This document shows, in pieces, positions 23,911-33,193 of a stretch of DNA of 64,000 nucleotides (position 1 is its first letter; every line of letters begins with the position of its first letter). The stretch comes from Verpa conica (taxonomy: Eukaryota > Ascomycota > Pezizomycetes > Pezizales > Morchellaceae): the NCBI GenBank assembly GCA_033030425.1, contig JAUFSD010000001.1:1240001-1304000 (forward strand), in the 5' to 3' direction. The translations under genes and the position numbers were made by a program. The notes under the pieces were generated by a model, which saw nothing but the letters and a program-made list of their open reading frames with translations, was not told the DNA's origin and searched no databases.

Positions 23911-25027
23911 GAAAACCGATATTAATAACGACACCGACGTGCGGGATTAAACCTATGTGCCCCTCTATTTACGAGTTACTCCTTTGTCTTAGCTCTCACG
24001 GATAAGTTAAAGGCGCCTTGTGCGACGATTATGAATTGACGCTGCTTTTCACAGCCCAGCACTCGCCTGATAATTAATTTTCTTTCTTGTTTAATTGCCC
24101 CGGAGTTACTACATGCGGGGGGGAGGGGTGAAAACGTGTCTTTCCCGCACACCTAAGTTATTCCGCTGTCCCCAGTTTTTTTCTTCTTCCCTCCCTCTTC
24201 TCTTTGTAACGGCATTTCGGAAAAACCTCACGCCTCAGGAACAGCTAGGAACCTGCCGAGTGACAACAGGTGATTTTCGTCACAAAGCGACTACCTACAT
24301 AGCATCGAGGCCGGATGCTACCGGTGCTCGATTGGCGGTAGAGGTCCCGTATCCCCTAAGTGCGCCCCACTAAACATGGGTTTAGAGCTTTGGGCAGTCC
24401 CTGGTATTTTCTTTTTGGTTCGACCCTGAGTATAGAAACAGAGGTGGATCTCTTGCATTAGAACGGCCTTATCCAAACCTGGAACTGCATGAAAAGTCCA
24501 GACGCCCAATCTATCGGTCATCTTTGAAACCTCGCCGCATTAGATTCTGCGCTACCTTTTGGGGAATACGATATATATTACTCCAGAGTACTATGAGACC
24601 AGATGAACCCCCCCCAGTATGCGTATCAGGCAACTATGTAGAGTGAAATTTTACGCCTTGAATAACCTATTAAGCGAGGGTTCAGAACTATAATCCTCCT
24701 TAATACTTATTTTTAACCTACCAATGACATGGATCTGCACTCTGAGCGGTTATTGGGGTTTAAACTGCTTTGCACCAGCCCCACATCTGCCGGATTAACC
24801 TCAAAGTAGGAAGAACCTCTTTCTACTCTCGTGGGCGATAATAGATAGGTGTTTATTGCTTCGCCGTCCAATGAATTCTTATTCAAATCTTCAGCTGATG
24901 CCTTTCTAGCTTCCAATAACGATAGGTGCCTCGGTAGAAATCTACTTAGTAACAACCGTGACCCCTAAACTGTACTGAATTTCCCCTCTGTCGTGATATA
25001 AACCAATATGATATCTACTTTCATGCT

Positions 25028-26008
25028 CTACTTCTTCACCGCTACCCAGAACTGCGCCGAATAGGCGTTGCGACTAAGGCTTTCCTGATCCCAACTGTAC
25101 CCCGCAAATGCACCCCTCACCTTCCCCCTCCACCCCTCCACATCTGCAAAGGTATCCGCCCCCCACCTCTTCTCTGTCGGCATTAATTCAAACCCTATGT
25201 TCTCCACGATTGCCAAGACCTCATCAAGTGACGGCTCTACCCATGGGCCCGTCCCGTATAGTAGCGGGCCGATGTTGATCCATACACCACCGGTCTTCAA
25301 AGCGGCATGTATCTTGTCGAGGTAATCAACAATGTTACGCGCCGTATCGATGAAGAATAGTGTCACGACGACGTCATAGCTACCGGCCTCCGCATAAAAT
25401 GCTGTGGTAAAGTCACCGTCGATCAGGGAAAGCTTCTCAAGCGCCAAAGGTGATAACTGAATATCCGGAAATGCGATACCACGAAGCAGCGAAGCAGTTG
25501 TGCGCTGGTGCGACCACCAGTTTATAAATGGGTATAGATTGAATGCATTCCTTGGCGTTGTGTTAGGGATGGAAAGCATCCATAGGTGCGCTAAATTCTG
25601 GTAGAAGCTATATTCATTCGCAACAGTCTCGAATCCCATGGCTGCGATCTCGTACGATAATCTCCCCAGCCCCGCGCCAGGGACGAGAATTTTCCTGTCC
25701 CCTCGTCCCACAACATTAGGATAGAGCGACTCTAGGGTAGTAAGGATGTGCGGGAACGTCGCATCTCGCTCATGACTTCCTGCGGAAGACCAGTCTCGGA
25801 TAAAGTGCTTCAGTGATTGCACGACCGATGTGTGGTCCCCAATGGACCTTGTGTCGTTCTTGTGTGCAGATCTGAATGACAAAAGCTCGGTAAATGTAAG
25901 ATCGTAGTATGAAAGTCCATGATCGACGATTTTCTGCACCAGGATGTCATTCTCGCGAATAAGAGCGGATGTTTCTTCCAGTTTTTCTGCGTAAGGGACT
26001 GTAGACAT
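25028..26008 (-). CDS. Carnosine N-methyltransferase-like SAM enzyme (N2227 family)
   Basis: Single exon, 326 aa, the length of the catalytic core of the CARNMT1/N2227 family. These enzymes use S-adenosylmethionine to methylate carnosine or related imidazole-containing dipeptides; the natural substrate in fungi is uncertain. Visible motifs: the SAM-binding loop ILVPGAGLGRLSYEIAAMGF (residues about 106-125), the following acidic position in TVANEYSFYQNLAHLWML, the block SYDVVVTLFFIDTARNIVDY, and the family signature GGVWINIGPLLYGTGPW. No signal peptide or membrane segment is seen. It lies tail-to-head with the small membrane-protein gene upstream on the same strand. Confidence 0.9.
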   Translation of the reverse strand: MSTVPYAEKLEETSALIRENDILVQKIVDHGLSYYDLTFTELLSFRSAHKNDTRSIGDHTSVVQSLKHFIRDWSSAGSHERDATFPHILTTLESLYPNVVGRGDRKILVPGAGLGRLSYEIAAMGFETVANEYSFYQNLAHLWMLSIPNTTPRNAFNLYPFINWWSHQRTTASLLRGIAFPDIQLSPLALEKLSLIDGDFTTAFYAEAGSYDVVVTLFFIDTARNIVDYLDKIHAALKTGGVWINIGPLLYGTGPWVEPSLDEVLAIVENIGFELMPTEKRWGADTFADVEGWRGKVRGAFAGYSWDQESLSRNAYSAQFWVAVKK

Positions 26009-26171
26009 AAGCTGGGGTATGATATATTAGCATAGGAACACAGAAAAAAAATATTTAGAAATTCGATAGTGCTTCACACAGGCTCGGTTTATCCCTAATA
26101 CGTCATATCTAGGGTTACACTCCGGGTTTATTGATGTAGACTTTGGGTACGGAGCCAAATTCCGATCGATA

Positions 26172-26711
26172 TCATATGGAAATTGGAAAATTAGATAGAA
26201 GGTAGAAGATAGTAGTGTGGTTAAACAAAACTTCAAGAATTTCACATGAAGATGACGACATATGAAAATGAAAACTACAACAAACCTCCTTCTGCCTAAC
26301 AGTCAACTTATTCCACCCATCCCTCTTCCTCCTCACCCCCTCCTCCATCTTTTCCCTATACTCTATGAACCCTACCAACGCGCTCAACACCCTCCGCCTG
26401 GGATGACTTGTATCACGCTCCCAGCCCTTCGTCTTAGTCAACTGCTTCAATATCCGTTCCCTAGCCCTTTTCCGACCCGATCCATCGGCAAACTCAATTT
26501 TCTGCGGCCCATGTCTATGCACAAATGATGCAGGAAGAAGCCCGGAGTGTTGGCTGATACTCATTGAAGATGAGTGGGGTGGTTGACTAAAAACTTTTTG
26601 AAGCCACGAAAGCACAAGCGGATACTGTACTGCTGCCAACACAACAACACAGGTTAGGAGAAGTATCACGCTTGCTGGGCTTCCAGTGCCGTTAGAGGTG
26701 TTACGAGCCAT
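26172..26711 (-). CDS. Small single-pass membrane protein of unknown function
   Basis: About 179 aa from the ATG at 26711. Residues roughly 10-37 form one strong hydrophobic helix (ASVILLLTCVVVLAAVQYP...), followed by a basic, charged region with ILKQLTKTKGWERDTSHPRR and FIEYREKMEEGVRRKRDGWN. The most protein-like part ends near the RQKE at about 26285; the rest (SFHFHM... to the stop) could be real or could be read-through past an undetected intron. The family is not recognised. The frame is continuous with the end of the DEAH helicase gene above it (see findings), but the helicase has its own in-frame stop after splicing and this gene has its own start. Confidence 0.6.
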   Translation of the reverse strand: MARNTSNGTGSPASVILLLTCVVVLAAVQYPLVLSWLQKVFSQPPHSSSMSISQHSGLLPASFVHRHGPQKIEFADGSGRKRARERILKQLTKTKGWERDTSHPRRRVLSALVGFIEYREKMEEGVRRKRDGWNKLTVRQKEVCCSFHFHMSSSSCEILEVLFNHTTIFYLLSNFPISI

Positions 26712-26935
26712 TGTCTGGTATATTGCTGAGAGGAGATGATTGAACATTTCGTCCGACCAGGAATGTTGGTGTTGTGTCCAGTTACATAGTGTGTCGGAAA
26801 GAGTATCTAGCCGCAAAGGTGTCTGCCAAGACCCAGTAACCTGACCCCTGGAAATGGCCTCTCGGCAATTGTCTTGTTTAGATTGTTTTGGTATTTTACA
26901 CATGAAATGAATACAATCCCGCCTAACCCAAACAT

Positions 26936-29437
26936 CTACTTGCGCACTTGATAGAACTCTGGTGCATACTCTAGTAACCAGTCTTTCTGTATAGAAGTAA
27001 CCTAAAATTACGATGGAATCTATTGTTAGTGCATGTTGAAATAAAACGTATCTACAAGATCGCGTGCATGCGGGATTGGACGGTAGGGGATCGGAGGCCT
27101 GCCGTACATCTCTGATGAAAGTCTTACTCCCAGTTTCCACAACTTCATGGAATATCACCCAGTCTGCCTTTCGATTAAACATGATGCTACTAGGATGTGC
27201 CCATAACACTGCATTCCCATTGACACTTCTAAAACTTCCGTCTGGCTGCATTCTAGCGGCGTGGGCGAAATAACCTGTTGTCAGACATCTCCTGATGCTC
27301 TCGCCAGTAGCAGTCTCTGACCGTGATTTGGCTTTTTCTACATCGACAGTAAACCTCTCCAGGTATTTTTTCAGCTGCGCTCGTACCGACACTGCCCTAG
27401 AAAGTGCTTTGAAATTGAGGTAGTTATCTCTGCACCATGATGATTTTTGACCCTGGGTTATAAATGCTTGGTAAACATTCAGTAGAGTCAGGTGATCTCC
27501 TTCTTCTACTGAAAAACGCCGCTTGGCGGATTCCGCAGGCTTCTTTTCGCCTTCGTGACTGATAAAGACGTTCTGGACACTCGTCATTGCAGCAATATTC
27601 AGAATCTGTTCTGTGCAGCCAAATTCTACAGAATTGAGCAGCTGTTTTCGGGTTAGTCCCTGTCATTGATGTGCCCTCCAAGATTAGGTAAGACTTGAGA
27701 AAATTCAGCTCACAATCTTCGCTGTCATGGGTTCCAATGGCATTTCTGCCATCCTCGTACCCAGGGGTTTTGTAAGCCTCGCATAATTGTCCAAAGCCCC
27801 AAGGCTATACAACAACTCTAGACCCCTAACCATCAACTCACTCGGTGGTGGCGTGATAAAATCAAAACGAGCGACATTATCAATCCCAAGGGCCTTCAGC
27901 TGCAAAATTACCGGCGCAAGATTACTCCTCTGAATCTCTGGCACACCGATTTCAGCCATCTCCTCTTTAAACGCACCCTCAGTGTACAATCTAAAACACT
28001 TTCCCGCTCTCGTCCTCCCTGCCCTCCCTGCCCGCTGTGTAGCAGAAGCTTTAGAGATCGGGACAGCAGTAAGTGACTCAATCCCCGTATGCGGGTTAAA
28101 AGCTCGCAATTTTACAAACCCGCAATCAACGACGAAGCAAATCTTTTCGATGGTGACCGATGCCTCCGCGATATTGGTACATACTATCACCTTGCGGTGA
28201 TTTTCAGGCGCGGGTTCAAAAACGGCAAGCTGGGCCTCCTGCGGCAGACCTGCATATAAAGGCAGGGGTAGGAGCTGCGGGGCCCGGGGGTGGAGATCTT
28301 GGGAACGCGAATGGATCGCAGAAACCGTATTTTCGATCTCATCCCTACCTGTAAGGAAGAGTAGGATGTCCCCCTCGCCTTCCTGCATGTCTCAGATATA
28401 TCAGAAATCATTGATTGAAGGAATAGCCGATTCCTCATTCCAGAAAAGTAGCGATTAAAAAAAACAGAAGAAGGGAGGAGAGGGGAAAAAAACCTTCCAT
28501 TAAAGAACCGAAATAGCGAAACGTACCTTCAAATGTATATCAAAAACAGTCTGCACAGCCTTCTCCACGTAATTTTCCGTAGGCTCCTCCAAATAAAGCA
28601 CATCGACCGGATAACATCTACCTTCCAATGAGATAATCTTTGCGAGCTCCTTTCCCTCGGCTTCTTTCCCCTTACCCTCTTCACCCTCGTCACCTGTAAA
28701 GAATCTAACAAATTCTTCCGCTTGAAGTGTTGCCGAGCTAACCACAACTCTCAATTCTTTTCGCTTCCTCATAATTTTTTTCAAAACTCCAAGCAATATA
28801 TCCGTGCTCAAACTGCGCTCATGCGCCTCGTCGATCATTATAACAGAATACCTGGATAGCAAAGGATCCACCAGCGCTTCTCGGAGAAGCATTCCATCCG
28901 TCATGTACTTTATCCGGGTGCGCAGGGATGTCATATCCTCGAAACGTATAGAGTATCCCACCTAAAAATGTAGTATTACTGGCGGAAACCCCGCAAAAAT
29001 CGTCAGCCCAAATAAAATAACAGAGGCTACTATAGATGATGAAAGAAAAAATAAATAATTCTAGCAACACATGCTGCCCAAGAAAAAAAATTATTACCCA
29101 TAAGCATGGTATAATCAACAGGGGCTCACAAAACCTCTTCGCCTAACCTCACACCCATTTCCTCGGCCACCCTTGTCGCAACCGTGGTGGCTGCAACCCT
29201 CCTGGGTTGTGTACACGCAATAATCTTGCCATCTTGTGTCCATCCACCTTCATGTAGATACTGTGGTAGCTGTGTTGTTTTCCCGGACCCGGTTTGGCCT
29301 ACTACGATTGTCACTGTGTGGTTTTCGATGAGATACAGGAGAGAGTTCCGGTGACGAGATATGGGAAGGATTGTTGATGGGCGGTAGAGACTAGGGAGAT
29401 ACTCTTCTTTCTCGGTGGAGCGGTCGGCGGAGGCCAT
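26936..29437 (-). CDS. DHX35: DEAH-box RNA helicase, DHX35 type
   Basis: Five exons: 29437-29135, 28961-28527, 28382-27714, 27641-27108 and 27001-26936 (668 aa). DHX35-type helicases associate with the catalytic spliceosome. Ordered motifs: [10 protein letters not shown] (Walker A), TQPRRVAA (Ia), [26 protein letters not shown] (V), QRAGRAGRT (VI), then the HA2 domain ([21 protein letters not shown]) and the OB-fold end ([47 protein letters not shown]). The final 22-codon exon encodes a typical end, [15 protein letters not shown]. The start at MASADRS is preferred over an ATG 17 codons upstream. Intron 1 uses an unusual gttttg donor. The short protein lacks long N-terminal extensions such as those of Prp2, Prp16 and Prp22. 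Confidence 0.92.
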
Positions 29438-30121
29438 TATTTCGAGTAGATGTTGATGGAGAGAGAATGGAGAGGGGTGGGATTGCAATAGTTATGAGTT
29501 GGTGACGTGAGCTACAATTGTTGTCAACGTCGTCTGCATCGTTGTCACGGCATTGAGCCGCATTGACATGCAGCCGCACGGGCCATTGGGACCGGTACGT
29601 CCCTGTCTGCACTTGGCAAGGTACAACAAGCAAATATACATAAACCAAGAAAAAAAGTTGTTTTTTTCTAATGTATCCCCCCCCCATGTAGCATTCCAAA
29701 CATATAAGTACCTAAATGTGTAGTTTCATCATCATGATGATATAGGGATCCTCAGCTACAAAAGACACGATCCATGGAACCTAACATGGCCAAGGAGAAG
29801 AAAGTAGAGAGAAAAGAAGAAAAACGACCCAATGCCAACTGTAACCCAAACCAGCCAGCTTTTTTCCCCCATCTTTCTCCAAAAACAAATGAAACAAAAT
29901 AAAACTAAAAAATAATATAAGCACTAAAAGAATTGAAAGGAACTGCATGCATGCTCCATGAAACGGTACGCCTCAGAAAAGAAGTAAAAAAATGAAGAGA
30001 AAAGAAAGAAAAAGAAAAAGAAAAAGAAAATAATAGAAAAGTCGAAAGCACCTAAGGTCATAACCCTATTTCCCCTCTCTATGCTAACTTTCCGGAACCC
30101 ATCTACAAGCCAACGAATCGT
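29438..30121. other. Intergenic, A/G-rich 3' flank of YPI1 and 5' flank of DHX35
   Basis: Contains a long purine tract (aaagaaagaaaaagaaaaag... near 30000-30035) downstream of YPI1 and an A-rich region near 29760-29960. No coding signal. Confidence 0.4.
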
Positions 30122-30662
30122 CTATTGCGCCTTCTTCTTTGGCTTTGGCATCTTTTCGTACGCATTTGGGCTAGGACCTCGCTTGCCTGGCTTTCCCTTG
30201 CCCTTTGAGCGGGAATTCCTCATTGAGCCATGTCCATGTCCGCAGTCTTTTCCATGTCTATGATCGCCAACGTCGCTGTCATCATCAGAAGACGAATCGC
30301 TATCATCGCTTGAAGATTCATCATAGGCTCGGGGTCGGTGGTAAATGCAGCACACTATTGGGAAAAGAAGTATATATTAGTTGGTGTTGAGATGAAGACG
30401 GCTGGGTGGCGACTAGCGGCAGCACTAGTAGATGAGGAAACAAACCTTTGGACTTCTTTCTCCCCAAGCCTTCATTGTCAATGACATCCGCACCCCATCT
30501 AACACGGCGGTCTTCGACAGGGCCACCCCTCAGTCTTAGGGTTCCATCGGGGACGCGAATGGGCCTTGGGATAGAAGGCTGTGCACTGATATTTGTTTGT
30601 GTTTGCGAAGCGGAGGGAATAGCAGACCCCGACTCGCGGCGTTCTGGAGGAGGAAGGAGCAT
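30122..30662 (-). CDS. YPI1: Type 1 protein phosphatase regulator Ypi1 (inhibitor-3 family)
   Basis: Two exons: 30662-30446 and 30354-30122 (149 aa), phase 1 across a 91-bp intron (gtttgt...aatag). Ypi1/PPP1R11 proteins bind and regulate the PP1 catalytic subunit Glc7 in the nucleus. The family core is present in order: TLRLRGG, then the PP1-docking RVRWGADVIDNEGLGRKKSK, then VCCIYHRPRAYDESSSDDSD created by the splice. An acidic Ser/Asp run, a short His/Gly segment (HGKDCGHGHG) and a Lys-rich end (KMPKPKKKAQ), a possible nuclear signal, follow. The protein is predicted to be largely disordered, as in the family. Confidence 0.92.
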
Positions 30663-31071
30663 GTTTGATGTGTTGAGGTAGGTTGATGGTTCTTTAGATC
30701 GTGAGGGTGAGAATGAATCGAGAAGAGGGCGGCGAGCGTGGTGATAAAATCAGAAAACACAAGACCAGGTGGGCTAAAGCCGGAGGGCGGGCAGCGGAAG
30801 ATAAGCTAGAGGACTGGCTGACCGTATGTGGGGGGGGGGGGGCGAAAGGAAGAAAGCAGAGGGGCACGGGCACAAGATAAGGACAAAAAAACGGACTGTG
30901 AGAGCAAAGTTAGTGAGCGCTAGATGAGTGGTGTTAAGTGGTGCTAGGTGAGTGTTGGTGAGTGCTGGTGAGTGCTGAAGGCGCGGACTCGGGACAGTCG
31001 ACGAGGTAGGGGTACGGTGTGAGTAAGTGGGATAGGGTGGAGGGCTCAAGTGGAGAGACCTCGGGGGCGGT

Positions 31072-31140
31072 CGGGCGTGGGTGTGGGCGTGGGCGTGGGT
31101 GGGTGTGGGCGTGGGCGTGGGCGTGGTGGGCGTGGGTGTG
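31072..31140. repeat. GTGGGC-type hexamer minisatellite
   Basis: About eleven degenerate copies of GTGGGC / GTGGGT in a row on the plus strand. It creates open frames in several phases (Gly/Val/Arg or Thr/Pro/His-rich), which should not be taken as genes. Confidence 0.85.
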
Positions 31141-31322
31141 CCTGTCCCTCGATCCATCCCACCACCACTCATCCTCGTCTCCTTAGTACGGCAGTCCACT
31201 GCTCATTGCGGCCTAGCCATCATGGTCAAGGACAAGTGGTTCTAGATTAGATTAGATCTTAGCACATCCACAGATATCTTCTACACCGCCCAACTCAACC
31301 ACCCCCAACTTATCCTCCACCA

Positions 31323-31383
31323 CACCCCTCCTACCCCTCCTACCCCTACCCCTACTCCTACCCCCTACCCCCTACCTAAACCC
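31323..31383. repeat. C-rich CCCCTA-type tract (G-quadruplex potential on minus strand)
   Basis: Imperfect repeats of CCCCTAC, CCCCTCCTA and CCCCCTA. The minus strand therefore has more than four runs of 4-5 G separated by 2-5 nt, a layout able to form G-quadruplexes. It is similar to but not the same as a telomere repeat. Confidence 0.75.
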
Positions 31384-32273
31384 ACAGTAGATACCCCCCA
31401 AGTAAACCCTCCATCATCTCCTGCACTCTCCTACACTGCATGCAGAAACAAAACGCTGCACACCATCTCTGTAGAAAATCATAATCCATCCCTTCAGGTC
31501 CCTGCGACAATGACGTGACACTGCAGGCCACCCCGCAGACCGCAGCACACACACAAAACTACCTACAAGCTGCATTACCTTCCCTAATTCGATGTAGATT
31601 ACCCGCCACCCAGTTTTGGCTGCAGCTTCGATTCCGACACAATTCTCCGATTTTAAAGAACGGCCATCCTCCTGAGCTCCCCCGCTCGTGTCCAAGGAGC
31701 TGGAACGAACTGACAATTGCAGCAGCGACAGCAGCATCTCACTGCACGGAAACCACAATCTTTTTTGGCCGAAACCTGCCTACTTGTTATCAGCCGGTCG
31801 ACTCTCTTAAGCACTGATTGATAGTGCTATGGCCCAACGAAACCACCTTGACACACAGTAGTCCACGATCAGCACTCACAACAGATATTCACGCACAACA
31901 CATGCAAACGGATCTCCTGCCGCCATCCTCAAACGTAAAGACGCTATCAACATATTGTTTTATGCAGTTGGGGAGTTTGCGCGGAAGCTGTATCCAATGT
32001 TATTGCCTGCCATTGTAAAAATAAAAAAATGTCAAAAAAAAAAATGTCATAGGACAAAACTGGACCATGGCCTGTACGCTGTTTCGGTATATCTAGCTTC
32101 ACCTTCCGTAACATATGCTCCTGCATTAAACAAAACACAGCGGAAAAATTCCAAAAGTAATTTCCTGTCTAGCGTAGGAAACACGCACCAGCCAAAAGTG
32201 GAATACGATATGACTACAAAGTCTCTTACAACCAAGACGCGTGTGCAGTAGAAAGCATCAAAACATTAAGCCC

Positions 32274-33193
32274 TGTGCATTGCTCTGGTTCGTCGAGATA
32301 AGGTAGGGCTCTGGAACCAAGTCATCGGAAAATTCAGGCCCTGAGCCTCCTTGAGGAACATGGCCTTCCGTTCCGCTGCATGGCGGCGCGTCCCACAATT
32401 AGTAGGAAACGGTTACTACACTGTTACCGGTAAACACTCATAGCGAAAGGCTACTCCCCGGTGTAAAGGAAGATCCCTTATCTCAAGTAAGGAATTACCG
32501 GGATCAATGCCGCACACTGTGCCCTTTATCGAGGATTAAAAGGGTCCCTAGTTGGCTGGTATCGAAATAATAGGCCGTATCTGTCCCTTCGTGGCATACA
32601 ATCGTTGTAAATCATTCCTGAAGGGAGGCTGCCTAATCTTTGTTTGCTTTTTCTCTACCCTCGCTCTTTAACTTACCCCTTGATGATTACCGCTTTTGGC
32701 GGTCTTAAAAAAACGGAAGGGTTTCCTAATAAACAAAAATACTACACCCTAAAAATTAGGTCCCGTAAGGAACCGGGTCCGGGCTATATCCACGGTTGGG
32801 AATTTACTGGTCTGTCTGCCGGTACGTCTATAATCTTCCAGGCTGAGAACTAACCCTTTTACGTTTTTAGTTGTTTCTTCCGGCACCTTGTAGGCACCGT
32901 ACATACCGATCGAAAGGGATTAGTTGACCCCTTTGAATCGGGCAGATCTACCTTGAGCTAGGAAGGGCAAGTATGATACCGAGTATCGAGGGGGGAATGT
33001 GCGGCCAGGGCACCAGTAAAGGAATGTTTTACCCTTCGCTGCTTTGACGTTCCAGCTTAACCCCTAGGTTTGTATAATTACACTTCCCTCGGTTAGTCCG
33101 AGGGAATGAGGCTTTGTAAACGAGTTATTGCTGTCTAAGCCAAGAGATAGCAGAAGCATAAAGTTGCTTACCTGCTGGTGCGCCTTATGCACA
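32274..33193. mobile_element. Candidate LTR-like element (about 920 bp)
   Basis: A GC-richer block bounded by TGTGCAT (32274-32280) and its exact reverse complement ATGCACA (33187-33193), i.e. TG...CA ends. Its hairpin-rich texture (for example CCCTCGG-5 nt-CCGAGGG near 33085-33105) is similar to the LTR at 495-1751, although no clear sequence identity was seen. Flanking pentamers (AGCCC and GCACA) do not match, so the boundaries are uncertain. A 69-codon frame at 32644-32853 lies inside and is not recognised. Confidence 0.35.

Larger units (their letters stand above)
19530..25027. other. 5.5-kb AT-rich gene desert
   Basis: No open frame here longer than about 110 codons, none with a recognisable domain, and none that extends by plausible splicing. 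The DNA is AT-rich with scattered short repeats: a perfect palindrome (21823-21840), a 17-bp tandem repeat (22434-22502) and a GATC run (23893-23910). It probably contains heavily mutated transposon remains, but none could be named. A 24713-24955 minus-strand frame of 80 codons lies just downstream of the methyltransferase gene and is most likely its 3' flank. Confidence 0.5.
30663..32273. other. Intergenic region with G-rich and C-rich minisatellites
   Basis: Upstream flank of YPI1 and beyond. It holds a G12-13 run near 30830, the GTGGGC minisatellite (31072-31140) and a C-rich tract (31323-31383). The plus- and minus-strand frames of 60-140 codons here are low-complexity products of these repeats and have no family signature. 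Confidence 0.4.

Noticed and set aside
26172..27587. One 471-codon gene
   Set aside because: It mixes the end of the DEAH helicase, its last intron and an independent downstream gene; splicing gives the helicase a canonical C-terminus and stop.
31050..31250. Gly/Val/Arg-rich ORF
   Set aside because: Product of the GTGGGC minisatellite; open in several phases.
32644..32853. 69-codon ORF in the LTR-like block
   Set aside because: No family match, short, and inside a probable non-coding repeat; kept only as a note.
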